In this document: positions 19,469 through 27,861 of the stretch, piece by piece
Layout: each line of letters starts with the position of its first letter
Numbering within the stretch: position 1 is the stretch's first letter
Source: an uncultured Lachnospiraceae bacterium
GTDB taxonomy: Bacteria; Bacillota; Clostridia; Lachnospirales; Lachnospiraceae
NCBI GenBank assembly: GCA_910583605.1
Contig: CAJTXN010000005.1
Location: forward strand, 62,001-126,000
Reading direction: 5' to 3'
Length of the DNA stretch: 64,000 nt
Notes under the pieces: generated by a model
Seen by the model: the letters and a program-made list of their open reading frames with translations, nothing else
Told to the model about the DNA's origin: nothing
Database searches by the model: none
Position numbers and translations under genes: made by a program

Positions 19469-20220
19469 AGTCAGTGTTTTACGGGAGATACACTGGTAAG
19501 TACGGCTGATGGTGACAGAAGGATTGATGAGATAGAAGCTGGGGATTATGTCTGGTCATATGATACGGAACTTGATGAAAAAGTGCTTGCAAAAGTAATA
19601 AATGTGTCTGTGACAGAGACGGATGTGTTGGTTCATGTGATTACTTTGGAGGGGGATGATATAAGGACTACAATGTTTCATCCGTTTTATGTAAAGAGCA
19701 TTGTAGAAGAAAATGAAAGCAGGTATAATGGGGAATGGAAGGCGGCTTCAAACCTTATAGCTGGAGATGAACTTCTGACGGAAGATGGAAGGGTTATATA
19801 TGTAGAGGAAGTTAGGATTGAGAGACTTGCGAAAAATAGTAATATATATATAATCTTGAAGTTGAGAAATCACATACATATTTTGTTGCTAATGGAATTT
19901 TGGTACATAATGGGTGTGGAGATAAAAATATTAGTGATGAAAATGATTTATTTTTGCAAGATGAATATTATTATGAAAATAGATTACCAAAAGAAGTTAA
20001 ACCAGGTATTCGTTATCTTCCTAAATATGATGAGTTTGGAAATGTTAAACAGATAAAAATGTATGACGATTTTGGAAGGGAAATTGTACGTGTTGATTAT
20101 ACAGATCATAATAGACCAAATGTACACACTGCACCTCATTGGCATGAAATGATTTGGAATTCTATGTTTCCTAAGGGAAAAAATATAGATCATATGATGG
20201 ACACAAAAACACCATTTTAA
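19469..20220 (+). pseudogene. Orphan Hint plus toxin tip (DFGR/HxH type), frameshifted
   Basis: Bases 19471-19838 align without gaps to 18371-18738 of the intact gene (offset 1100) and encode Hint from QCFTGDT onward. In the (AT)n run at 19842-19851 two extra bases shift the frame; the correct Hint end, HTYFVANGILVHNGC, is read in the frame that runs to 20220. The tip after HNGC ends with YDDFGREIVRVDYTDHNRPN and HTAPHWHEM, conserved Asp/Arg/His positions suggesting a nuclease (inference). It has no signal peptide, RHS shell or start of its own, so it is a silent donor module. The same tip family recurs at 27024-27389. Confidence 0.75.
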
Positions 20221-20256
20221 TTATTTGAACTTTCATAGAAATGGAGAAAAAATTGA

Positions 20257-20691
20257 ATGATTAAACATATTATATGTGATGAGAGCAATATTAAGATAAT
20301 TTTAGAAACTGTTATTAATGTAAATTGTAAATTCCCTGATAGTTATTGGGTAATAACGGATTTTGAGATAATTTCTGTATTTCATGGAGATTATAGCGGG
20401 TTTGGTACAGAAGAACCATGTTATCCGGCTGATAATTTTCAATCTCAAATAGAGAAAAATAAAAGAGTTATAATGAGTTATAATGAATTAATAGCACTAT
20501 TAAAAGATACAGAAACCGTATCTTTTGGTTTACTATTTTGTTTTGAAGATAAAAGTAAAATAGATAATGAATTTCATCCAAAGCTTGGTGATGAAATAAA
20601 AGAACTTCCAATAAATATAAATTCTTTATGTGAAATAAGTGTTTTTGAGGAAGCAATTATAGATATATATATAAAATCCTTTAATAACTAA
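20257..20691 (+). CDS. Probable immunity protein for the 19.9-20.2 kb toxin tip
   Basis: 144 residues starting 36 bases after the toxin-tip stop, in the standard toxin-then-immunity order. It is soluble and acidic, with no signal peptide; [18 protein letters not shown] and [17 protein letters not shown] are the most distinctive stretches. I do not recognise the family. Position immediately after the DFGR/HxH tip is the only functional evidence. Codon use is very AT-rich. No strong ribosome binding site is visible (a GGAGAAAA lies 12 bases upstream of the ATG). Confidence 0.5.
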   Translation: MIKHIICDESNIKIILETVINVNCKFPDSYWVITDFEIISVFHGDYSGFGTEEPCYPADNFQSQIEKNKRVIMSYNELIALLKDTETVSFGLLFCFEDKSKIDNEFHPKLGDEIKELPININSLCEISVFEEAIIDIYIKSFNN

Positions 20692-20716
20692 ATTTTTTTA
20701 TGATAAAGAATATATT

Positions 20717-20815
20717 ATGAATGATACAGGACAAGTAACACATCAAAGATTTATAAAGGGAGGAATTTATACCGGAACTCCAAACCAAAAAGTACCCAAA
20801 GGAGGTCATCAATAA
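20717..20815 (+). pseudogene. Toxin-tip C-terminal remnant
   Basis: A 32-codon piece ending [19 protein letters not shown]...GGHQ and stopping in a TAATG overlap with the next gene. Its Gly/Pro-rich end looks like the C-terminus of a polymorphic toxin tip whose body has been deleted. The preserved stop/start overlap shows it was once coupled to the DUF2247-like immunity gene. Confidence 0.5.
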
Positions 20816-21303
20816 TGTTAGATGGTAAAGTGAATTTTGAAAGGGTATGTGGAATTGTTAAGGAATGGAAGTGGTGTGAATTAAAAGCAGGTCTCGAAAA
20901 AAAAATAATTTCAAAAAAAGAAATAATTTTATATGCATATTTGATTATTTCGGAGGATACAGAACAATTTGATAGAGTAATAGAATTGTCTATTGCAGAG
21001 GAAGTTGAAGTTGAAGATATTTTATCCGAATTAGTATTAAAGGAGGAAAAGAAATCTTTAGAAACAATAAATTCAAAGTGAATATTTGCAATTATCTATG
21101 ATGCATACATATACTTAAGAGACAAAGTATATGATGTGATAGAAGATGTATATGCAGAATTTGAATATCCGGACGAAATCAGCAATCTTGTAAGATATAT
21201 GCCCTGTGTTGATAATAGACCTTTAAATGTAAAGTTAGATGAGTATATTGAGATTAATAAAAGAATATTTGACATAAAAGATGAATTCACATGTATGAAA
21301 TAA
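20815..21303 (+). pseudogene. DUF2247-like immunity gene with an in-frame TGA
   Basis: The frame opens at ATG 20815 and closes at TAA 21301-21303 (162 residues), but codon 89 is TGA. The conserved DUF2247 ending, YAEFEYPDEISNLVRYMP, lies in the same frame downstream of the stop, so a single TGG to TGA change at the usual Trp position explains it. The first 88 residues could still be made. DUF2247 proteins are common immunity partners in polymorphic toxin arrays. It overlaps the preceding toxin remnant by one base. Confidence 0.7.
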
Positions 21304-21693
21304 GTATCAGAGAACGGGTCTGTTGTGGGTGGTATAACAGATACTTATGTGTATGATGCCTATGAAAATCTGTTAAAGCAGACCGGAACCACGGAGAATG
21401 ATTATCTGTATACTGGAGAGAGGTATAATGCTTTGACCGGATTGTATTATTTAAGGGCAAGATATATGAATCCTGAAATGGGTGCTCTTACAAGTATGGA
21501 TACGTATGCGGGGGACATTGGACAATCCGGTCAGTTTACATAAGTATCTGTATGCGAATCCGGTGATGTATACGGACCCCAGCGGTTATTTTTCGCTGGC
21601 AGAACTGAGTGTGGCGCAGAGTATACAGAATACGATTAATAGTGTAATTGTGCCGTATTTTAATGTGAAAAAGATAATGTCGTGGGCAAATAA
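21304..21693 (+). pseudogene. RHS core remnant
   Basis: A copy of the end of the RHS core, beginning VSENGSVVGGITDTYVYDAY and including LYYLRARYMNPEMGALTSMD. A frame change in the G run near 21509-21513 separates it from the following DPSGYFSLAELSVAQSIQNT stretch. The copy stops abruptly inside the pre-toxin region (KIMSWANK), where an unrelated toxin stub begins. Compared with the intact gene it has lost the Hint domain completely. It has no start signal and is not expected to be expressed alone. Confidence 0.75.
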
Positions 21694-21867
21694 ATGGATG
21701 GGGAAACTGATGTTCCGCCAATTAAGGTAGATGGAAATCATAGATACATTGCATGTAGATTGGCAGGAATAGATATAGCAATTATATCGTGGAATGGAGG
21801 AAATATTGATAAAGTGATAAATTGGTTGGATATCAAATTTGATGATGTGGATTGGGGGAATAGGTAA
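21694..21867 (+). CDS. Truncated toxin tip, ParB/sulfiredoxin-like fold
   Basis: A 57-codon frame from ATG 21694 with the motif PPIKVDGNHRYIACRLAG, resembling the 'P-I-x-V-D-G-x-H-R' signature of ParB/sulfiredoxin-type nucleases seen in toxin tips, and ending DVDWGNR. It is fused directly to the truncated RHS remnant and ends in a TAATG overlap with a pentapeptide-repeat gene. It is probably the surviving C-terminal half of a tip, with the enzymatic identity inferred from one motif. Confidence 0.5.
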   Translation: MDGETDVPPIKVDGNHRYIACRLAGIDIAIISWNGGNIDKVINWLDIKFDDVDWGNR

Positions 21868-22232
21868 TGAAAGATATATTAAGAGAAGGAAGAGAAGACT
21901 TACATTTAGATATAGAATCATTTAGTCAATATAAATTTATAAATACGGATTTTCATAGAGCCATATTAAATGAGGATATTGTATTTAGTGAATTTATTGA
22001 TGTTGATTTGAGAAACGCCAAAATGAAGAATATAAATATGAGTAATACAAAATTTATAAATACAAAATTTATACTTGTAGAGGCTGAAAATGTAGATTTT
22101 AGTAATTGTATATTTATAAATACTAATGTATCTTTTTGTAGATTTGACAATTGTAAATTTAATAATACAAGATTTGTAGAATGTATTTCTAAAGAAAATA
22201 CCTTTACTAATTGTAAAAAACCACAATTTTAA
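21867..22232 (+). CDS. Pentapeptide-repeat immunity protein
   Basis: 121 residues composed mostly of A/N-x-F-x-N pentapeptides (FINTDFHRAIL, MSNTKFINTKFI, CRFDNCKFNNTRF), predicted to form a right-handed quadrilateral beta-helix. Pentapeptide proteins can mimic DNA and are recurring immunity proteins. Its start codon overlaps the stop of the ParB-like stub, so it is the cognate antidote by position. There is no signal peptide. The repeat is complete and ends with a short Lys-rich tail. Confidence 0.7.
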   Translation: MKDILREGREDLHLDIESFSQYKFINTDFHRAILNEDIVFSEFIDVDLRNAKMKNINMSNTKFINTKFILVEAENVDFSNCIFINTNVSFCRFDNCKFNNTRFVECISKENTFTNCKKPQF

Positions 22233-22270
22233 TGTATCAATAAATGAGATAATAATATTTTTTGGGTTCT

Positions 22271-22466
22271 CCGGGATCAGGTATGGAAAATGTGTCTGTG
22301 AAGAAACAGTATATTATGGACGGACATGGTTCGGTGACGGCGCTGGCAGAGAGCAGGGTATCAGAAGATGGTGCTGTTGTGAGTGGTATAACGGATACTT
22401 ATGTGTATGATGCTTATGGAAATCTGTTGAAGCAGATCGGAACCACGGAGAATGATTATCTGTATA
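22271..22466 (+). pseudogene. Orphan RHS core, upstream fragment
   Basis: Encodes SGMENVSVKKQYIMDGHGS and onward, nearly identical to the intact gene from 17613. The frame is lost at the G run near 22468-22473, where the orphan has one more base than the intact copy (ACGGGGGGAGCA against ACCGGAGAGCA). The continuation is the frame at 22452-23819. No promoter, signal peptide or ribosome binding site precedes it. Confidence 0.75.
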
Positions 22467-23261
22467 CGGGGGGAGCAGTATAATGCTTCGACTGGATTGT
22501 ATTATTTAAGAGCAAGATATATGAATCCTGAAACGGGTACTTTTACAAGTATGGATACGTATGCGGGGACATTGGATAATCTGGTTAGTTTACATAAGTA
22601 TTTGTATGCGAATGCGAATCCGGTGATGTATACGGACCCGAGTGGGTATTTTTCACTGGCGGAAACGAGTGTGGCGCAGGGTATACAGAGTACGATTAAT
22701 AGTGTGATTGTGCCGTATTTTAATGTGAAAAAGATAATGTCGTGGGCGAATCTGGCGGTGACGATGTATGATGTGGCGCAGCAGGTGAGGCTGATATTTG
22801 CGGGTGAGGCAAATATATTCGGGCTTGCTCTTGCGATTGCCAAAGGAATGATAACACAGGCGTTATTGAACTGTGCATTGACGGCAGTGTTAGGGGAAGC
22901 AGCGACTACTGTGCTTAAGATTATTGGTATTACGCAGAATGCAGATTCCTTTATAGAGGCGGTTAAGAGCGGTGATCCGGAGAGGATAATTGTAGAATCG
23001 CTTAGGCTGGCGGTGTCGGTATATGCTTTAAAGAGTCAGTGTTTTACGGGAGATACACTGGTAAGTACGGCTGATGGTGAAAGAAGAATTGATGAGATAG
23101 AAGCCGGGGATTATGTCTGGTCATATGATACGGAATGTGATGAAAAAGTGCTTGCAAGAGTAACGAATGTGTCTGTGACAGAGACGGATGTGTTGGTTCA
23201 TGTGATTACTTCGGAGGGGGATGATATAAGGACTACGATGTTTCATCCGTTTTATGTAAAG
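22283..23261 (+). repeat. Long direct repeat, copy B (orphan RHS core to mid-Hint)
   Basis: Near-identical to 17619-18596 over about 978 bases with one extra base. Similarity stops sharply after the Hint segment encoding TTMFHPFYVK; the second half of Hint is a diverged version, so this orphan is a mosaic. Confidence 0.85.
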
Positions 23262-23819
23262 GATTTAGAGAATGGTGGAGATGGCATTTGGGTAGCAGCA
23301 TCAAATCTTATAAAAGGTCAGGAATTATTAACGGAAGATGGAAAGATTGTATATGTTGAGGAAGTTAAAATTGAAAGACTTGTAGAGAGTGTTGCAGTTT
23401 ATAATTTGGAGATTGAGGAATTGCATACATACTTTGTGGCTGATAGTGTATTGGTACATAATATGTGTAGAGTAAGTAAGGACTCTGAGACTGCAGATAC
23501 AACAATTTCAAATGGAGAAGCAGATGGTAAAGGCCCTAATGGTATTTACGAAAAAGCTGATTATCATGGTAAAAAAAATAATTCTGTAAAAAACAAAGCT
23601 CCAAATAAAGGACAGGAAGCCTTGAATAAATCTGTTTCAATAGGATCTAATACGACAAGAAGAGTAGGAATTAGTGATGGAGAGATTGTTGTTTTTGATG
23701 AAACAACAAGTGGAATCTTTCATGGTCATGTTCGCTCTTGGGATGAGTTGACAGAGCAAATGAAAGCGAGCTTAAGAAAAGCAGGAATTGTTAATAAGAA
23801 AGGAAAAATCAAAGAATGA
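22452..23819 (+). CDS. Orphan RHS tip: core, Hint domain and an alternative toxin
   Basis: A 455-codon frame whose first residues (MIICIRG) are read out of frame in the RHS core; real homology begins at EQYNASTGLYYLRARY. It keeps the pre-toxin region, a full Hint domain (QCFTGDT to LVHN) and, after HNMC, a 110-residue tip. The tip begins with the linker VSKDSETADTTISNGEADG and holds IYEKADYHGKKNN, KAPNKGQEALNKS, RRVGISDGEIVVFDET and FHGHVRSWDELT, ending in a basic tail. These blocks look like a compact nuclease/RNase-type toxin, which I cannot name with certainty. Without a signal peptide it is probably silent until recombined into the intact gene. Its immunity gene overlaps the stop by four bases. 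Confidence 0.7.
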   Translation: MIICIRGEQYNASTGLYYLRARYMNPETGTFTSMDTYAGTLDNLVSLHKYLYANANPVMYTDPSGYFSLAETSVAQGIQSTINSVIVPYFNVKKIMSWANLAVTMYDVAQQVRLIFAGEANIFGLALAIAKGMITQALLNCALTAVLGEAATTVLKIIGITQNADSFIEAVKSGDPERIIVESLRLAVSVYALKSQCFTGDTLVSTADGERRIDEIEAGDYVWSYDTECDEKVLARVTNVSVTETDVLVHVITSEGDDIRTTMFHPFYVKDLENGGDGIWVAASNLIKGQELLTEDGKIVYVEEVKIERLVESVAVYNLEIEELHTYFVADSVLVHNMCRVSKDSETADTTISNGEADGKGPNGIYEKADYHGKKNNSVKNKAPNKGQEALNKSVSIGSNTTRRVGISDGEIVVFDETTSGIFHGHVRSWDELTEQMKASLRKAGIVNKKGKIKE

Positions 23820-24367
23820 AAAAAAAATATGTTCTTCTTAAAAGCGAAAAGTATAAATTGATGATATCATTAGAAGAGATTGATTTTGACTATTATACAG
23901 ATGTATGTGTAGAATTGATTTTTGATAAAAAATCTATAATATTGTTTAAAGATAATTTGTTAGCATTGAAAAATATTATAAACCAATATATCGAAAATAT
24001 TGATATATTAGATGTTAATTTGGATGAAAATAGGTTAGGAATATTATTGAATGATTTTTATCTGGGGCTTTATGAAAATCAGTTTCATGATAATTTGATA
24101 TTAGATAATCAAGAACGATGGATAGGAGAAAAGTATTGTTGCTTTTCTAGCTTGGAATATGTAACTTGGATATATAAATATGATGAAAATATTATTATGA
24201 AAGTAACACCTATTTTTGGTGGATTTGAAGAGGATGATTATCTTCAAGAATATTGCAAGTTTATTCAAGAATATAATGATATTTTTAGAGAAGCAGTAAC
24301 ATTACAACAATTACTTTGTATAAAAAAAATGATTATTGAGTTATATAATAGATTATTTAAAAAATAA
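23816..24367 (+). CDS. Immunity protein for the orphan tip at 23.5-23.8 kb
   Basis: 183 residues; ATG overlaps the toxin stop (ATGA), indicating translational coupling. The protein is soluble, acidic and rich in aromatic residues, with YTDVCVELIFDKK, ERWIGEKYCCFSSLEYVTW and FGGFEEDDY as conspicuous stretches. I do not recognise the family with confidence. Its position is the evidence that it neutralises the FHGHVRSWDEL tip. The sequence is intact and strongly AT-rich compared with the RHS core. Confidence 0.6.
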   Translation: MKKKYVLLKSEKYKLMISLEEIDFDYYTDVCVELIFDKKSIILFKDNLLALKNIINQYIENIDILDVNLDENRLGILLNDFYLGLYENQFHDNLILDNQERWIGEKYCCFSSLEYVTWIYKYDENIIMKVTPIFGGFEEDDYLQEYCKFIQEYNDIFREAVTLQQLLCIKKMIIELYNRLFKK

Positions 24368-24411
24368 TTCTATTTTAGGAGGGATGTTATCCTGAATTCT
24401 TTTTAAATAAT

Positions 24412-24797
24412 GTATATGTGATGATAGTGGTTCACTGGTATCCGGTATGGAAAATGTGTCTGTGAAGAAATTGTATATTATGGACGGACATGGTTTGGTG
24501 ACGGCGCTGGCAGAGAGCAGGGTATCAGAAGACGGTGCTGTTGTGAGTGGTATAACGGATACTTATGTGTATGATGCATTTTCATGTGGTTTGTTGATAA
24601 AAGATATACATTCCAATATGCTGATTGAAGATTATATACCAAATGCCAAAAATGCAGATCAAATCGCATTGATAAAATTAACAAAAGAAGCAGTAGCATC
24701 AGGTGGTTTGACAGAACACATTAAGGATATTCTTTTTGAATGGGCAAAAGAATATGATAGTTTTGAGGATATCTGGAATTTAATTTTTAATTTGTAA
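24412..24797 (+). pseudogene. Chimeric remnant: RHS core piece fused to an unrelated tail
   Basis: Begins with CDDSGSLVSGMENVSVKKLYI, a copy of the intact gene from about 17590, and runs to TDTYVYDA, where an unrelated in-frame sequence takes over (FSCGLLIKDIHSNMLIEDYI to WNLIFNL). The joint lies within the RHS core, so a deletion fused the core to what is probably the end of a toxin or immunity gene. The 116-codon frame from ATG 24447 is open but unlikely to be functional. Confidence 0.6.
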
Positions 24798-24839
24798 AAA
24801 ATAAACAATCATAAGGATATTAAAAAAAGGAGGAAACTA

Positions 24840-25271
24840 ATGTTAAATGATATATGGGTTTTATTACTTGGACTAGTGGCTTGTGCGTGTGAAATTCCTA
24901 TAATTTATCGTATATATAAAAAGTGTTATGGAAAAGAGAGTATAACTATTACTGGAAAGGTGGTGGGCTTTTTTTCTGGAGATGGTTTAATAAAAACATA
25001 TACTCCGGTAATAGAGATAGAATATGAGGGAAGGAATAATAGAATTATAGCCAAAGATAATATGTCTTTAAAGCCTAAATATTTAGTAAATGATAGGTTA
25101 GAAGTATATTATAATAGATCGTTTAAAAAAGTCCCTATTTTAATAAAGAAAGATTATGGTAGTTTATTTTATTCTATACTTATTTTAGGATTAGCATTAG
25201 GTCTTATCTTTGTTGTTATTATAAATGGATTAAATGGTGGTGATTTTTATACTCAAATTCGTCCGTTTTAA
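24840..25271 (+). CDS. Two-span membrane protein, probable immunity (DUF3592-like)
   Basis: 143 residues with a strong AGGAGG site 8 bases upstream. It has a hydrophobic N-terminus (LLLGLVACACEIPIIYRIY), a central beta-rich domain (VIEIEYEGRNNRI, LEVYYNRSFKK) and a second span near the C-terminus (ILILGLALGLIFVVIING). The span / beta domain / span layout matches DUF3592-type proteins. At least four relatives lie nearby (25654, 30880, 31330, 31722), several broken. Membrane immunity proteins usually act against pore-forming or envelope-targeting tips (family knowledge); no cognate toxin remains next to it. Confidence 0.55.
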   Translation: MLNDIWVLLLGLVACACEIPIIYRIYKKCYGKESITITGKVVGFFSGDGLIKTYTPVIEIEYEGRNNRIIAKDNMSLKPKYLVNDRLEVYYNRSFKKVPILIKKDYGSLFYSILILGLALGLIFVVIINGLNGGDFYTQIRPF

Positions 25272-25319
25272 GAATATTTTTATGATGATGTATAGTGTTG
25301 TGATATAACTATGTTATAT

Positions 25320-25614
25320 CACAACAAAGGGATATAAAGATATTGTCACTGCTTTAGTTATGTTAATATTATCCCTAATGCTGTTAGGGGCAGGAATAGG
25401 AGCATTGCTATATAAAATTATTGCATGATTTTATTAAATTGGGAAAAACGTATTCTCCAGTCATAGAGATAGAATATGAGGAAGGATTAATAAATTTATA
25501 GATAAAGAGAGATTATTGTAGTGTGTTTTATTATTTGACATGAGTCTTATGTTAGTTGGTATTATAAACGCATTGAATGATGGTAATTTTGATACGAAAA
25601 TCCTCCCCTTTTAA
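25320..25614 (+). pseudogene. Remnants of two membrane immunity genes
   Basis: Bases 25326-25429 reproduce the 3' end of the gene at 30880-31305 (encoding GYKDIVTALVMLILSLMLL) and stop with TGA. Bases 25441-25614 are a degraded copy of the family represented at 24840 and 31330, with stops and deletions, ending in the equivalent of TKILPF. No intact frame remains. Confidence 0.65.
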
Positions 25615-25653
25615 ATACTTGTTGGATATATCCGAAAGAGGAAAGGAAAAACA

Positions 25654-26103
25654 ATGTATAAAATAATAAATGATATATTAACTATTTTTGTTGGATTAAT
25701 GTTTTTTTTATATGGAGTTTTAGTTATTTACCGAATCTGTAAAAAAAGATATGGAAAAGATAGTATCATACTTGTTGGAAAAATTATTGCTTTTAGAGTT
25801 GGAGATGGATTGAAAAAAACATATATTCCAATTATAGAGGTTACATATAATGATGTAATCAGCAGGTATATGGCGATTGATAATTTATCTTTTAAGGAAA
25901 AATATTCACTTCATGCTAATATTGAACTATATTATAATAAATCATTAAGAAAAAATCCGATATTGATAAAAAATGATTATGGCATACCAAATAATAATAT
26001 GAAACGTGATATAGATTACGGTTTTGGAATTTTTTTTGAAAATAATAAATTATTTATAAGGTGTGTAGATGTTTTACCATTGCAATATGATGATATATAT
26101 TAA
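25654..26103 (+). CDS. Membrane immunity-like protein with replaced C-terminus
   Basis: 149 residues, AGAGGAAAGG upstream of ATG 25654. Residues 1-109 match the DUF3592-like neighbours: one N-terminal span, then VGDGLKKTYIPIIEVTYND and IELYYNKSLRKNPILIKNDYG. After DYG the second membrane span found in relatives is missing and replaced by PNNNMKRDIDYGFGIFFENN, so the gene is either truncated and fused to foreign sequence or a variant. It is flanked by remnants on both sides, consistent with repeated recombination. Confidence 0.45.
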   Translation: MYKIINDILTIFVGLMFFLYGVLVIYRICKKRYGKDSIILVGKIIAFRVGDGLKKTYIPIIEVTYNDVISRYMAIDNLSFKEKYSLHANIELYYNKSLRKNPILIKNDYGIPNNNMKRDIDYGFGIFFENNKLFIRCVDVLPLQYDDIY

Positions 26104-26122
26104 TTGATTGCGGAGGCTACGA

Positions 26123-26487
26123 ATATTATTCCTTTGATTCGGTGAGCAACCGGATATCAAAAGAGACTGCAGTGTCCGGGGATGTATGTGGTCTTGATGA
26201 GAGTGTGGAAATCTGTTAAAGCAGACTGGAACCACAAAGAATGATTATTTGTATACGGAAAAGCAGTTGTATTATTTAAGAGCAAGATATATGAATCCTA
26301 AAATGGGTACATTTACAAGTATAGACACATTTGCGGGGACATTGGATCATCTGGTTAGTTTACATAAGTATCTGTATGCGAATGCGAATCCGGCGGTGTC
26401 GGTGTATGCTTTAAAGAGCCAGTGTTTTACGGGGGATACTCTGATAAGTACGGCTGATGGTGAAAGAAGAATTGATGAGATATCAAG
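26123..26487 (+). pseudogene. RHS/Hint remnant with internal deletions
   Basis: Contains three blocks of the intact gene joined by deletions: 26130-26215 matches about 17114-17200 (SVSNRISKETAVSGDV), 26211-26395 covers the RHS core (LYYLRARYMNPKMGTFTSID), and then ANANP jumps directly to AVSVYALKSQCFTGDT, removing DPSG and the pre-toxin region. Hint stops after RRIDEI, where a toxin tail begins in another frame. A frame of 89 codons from 26249 is open but not credible as a gene. Confidence 0.7.
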
Positions 26488-26634
26488 GGATTATTTAAAA
26501 ATGCAGGAAAGGAATTAGGCAAAAAAATAATAGATGGTAGAGTTAATTCTTTATTGAAACAACTATCAAAGCAAAAAGAAGAAATAGAAAGGATAGAAAA
26601 AATATTGGCAGGAAGAAAAAATAATGGAAATTGA
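26488..26634 (+). pseudogene. Toxin-tip C-terminal remnant (helical, basic)
   Basis: A 48-codon reading frame after the broken Hint encodes LFKNAGKELGKKIIDGRV and a Lys/Glu-rich helix, and stops at TGA 26632-26634, overlapping the following immunity start at 26624 by 11 bases. It lies in a different frame from the preceding Hint remnant, so it cannot be produced as a Hint-tip fusion now. Confidence 0.45.
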
Positions 26635-26923
26635 AATTATTGAAAATGTTTTTAATGAACTTTTCAAATTATTAAAGAAAAAAAATATAAGAACAATTAA
26701 AACAGATATTGATTATTTTTGGAATATTGATATTTCAGATGCTATTAAATTTGAAATAGTGGAACCAACCATAGTTGTAGAATCAATATCCGAAGATTAT
26801 GCAGAAGTATGTGAAGTGAACACGAATAAACGAAATTTAAATGTTACGGATATAGAGAAGTTAGCTAATATTATTCGGATATTAGCTTATGAAATAGAAA
26901 AGTCCGATATAAGTATAATGTAA
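26624..26923 (+). CDS. Small probable immunity protein
   Basis: 99 residues overlapping the toxin tail. Distinctive stretches are IKTDIDYFWNIDISDAI and VNTNKRNLNVTDIEKLANI. The domain is unrecognised but compact, acidic and without signals. A partial second copy of its 3' end is present at 32195-32291, showing that this immunity family has been duplicated across the array. Position after a toxin remnant is the functional evidence. Confidence 0.5.
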   Translation: MEIEIIENVFNELFKLLKKKNIRTIKTDIDYFWNIDISDAIKFEIVEPTIVVESISEDYAEVCEVNTNKRNLNVTDIEKLANIIRILAYEIEKSDISIM

Positions 26924-26924
26924 A

Positions 26925-27389
26925 TCTGTTAAAGCAGGCAGGCATAACATAGAATGAGTATCTGTATACAGGAGAGCAGTTTAATGCTTTGACTGGATTG
27001 TATTATTTAAGAGCCAGATATAATTGGCACATAATATTTGTAAAGTATGTAAGGACGGTGAAACTGTAAATACAACAATTTTAAACGGAGAAACAAGTGG
27101 TAGTAATTCTTTTGCAGATATGCTGCCTCTGGAAGAATTTACTAGGTATGAAGCATATGTGGAACAAAATGCTTCTAACTATAATGCTCCAAGTTCTGTA
27201 ATAATGCATTATAATGTACACAATGATATAATTGAAAAATCAATAGTGATAAATGATGATTTTGGAAGACAGAAATGGAGAATGGATTATAATAATCATG
27301 GTTATAGTGACCATTCAATTCCGCATTTACATGAACGAGATGATAGCCCGGGATATGATCCTGTGAAAGCGAAAGGAAACAAGATATGA
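26925..27389 (+). pseudogene. Orphan tip: RHS scrap fused to DFGR/HLHE toxin
   Basis: 26925-27021 is a scrap of RHS core ending at LYYLRARY, joined directly to LAHNICKVCKDGETVNTTI, the Hint end plus linker; the whole Hint body is deleted. The tip (TTG 27024 to TGA 27389) holds INDDFGRQKWRMDYNNHGYSD and PHLHERDD, the same Asp/Arg/His pattern as the tip at 19.9-20.2 kb, so the two are divergent members of one toxin family. Its linker also resembles the one in the 23.5 kb orphan. The immunity gene overlaps the stop (ATGA). Confidence 0.7.
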
Positions 27390-27778
27390 CATATGGAATT
27401 AATAATTATGAAAGTATTTATGGAATGGAAAAAGTATTTAAAATAAATCCAAATTTTTCATGGAATGATGTAAAATACATAGAAAAAATGGATTATTATA
27501 TAGATTTAGATGAATATGCGGAACAAGTATCAAATCTTAAAATACTTTTTTTAATTGAATTGCCTGATAAGGCAATTCATAAGTTATTGGTAAAATTTAA
27601 TGCAATAAATAATCTTAATCTTAATAATATTGGGGGAAAGTATAATCAAATAATGGGATTTGAAATTCTGGATCAAGTAACAGCAGGATGGGAATGTGAG
27701 CAAAGATATTTTGTGAGGGATTATGAGGATGAAACTTTAAAATTTTATTGTAAATCCATTGAAATTGTGTCTGTATGA
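27386..27778 (+). CDS. Immunity protein for the DFGR/HLHE tip
   Basis: 130 residues; ATG overlaps the toxin stop by four bases. It is soluble, acidic and aromatic-rich (FKINPNFSWNDVKYIEKMDY, GWECEQRYFVRDYEDE), ending in a beta strand. No similarity to the immunity gene at 20257 is evident even though the two toxins are related, implying different recognition solutions or a replaced gene. The family is unrecognised. Confidence 0.55.
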   Translation: MTYGINNYESIYGMEKVFKINPNFSWNDVKYIEKMDYYIDLDEYAEQVSNLKILFLIELPDKAIHKLLVKFNAINNLNLNNIGGKYNQIMGFEILDQVTAGWECEQRYFVRDYEDETLKFYCKSIEIVSV

Positions 27779-27861
27779 TTTCAATACGTAATTCTATATA
27801 TACTTGCTGTGGTCACACTTTATTTGCAACAGTTGTGACTCAAAAATATTCTTTCCCTGTT

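Noticed and set aside
22502..22843. 113-codon minus-strand frame, repeated at 17837-18178
   Set aside because: It is antisense to the duplicated RHS core and exists twice only because the segment is duplicated.
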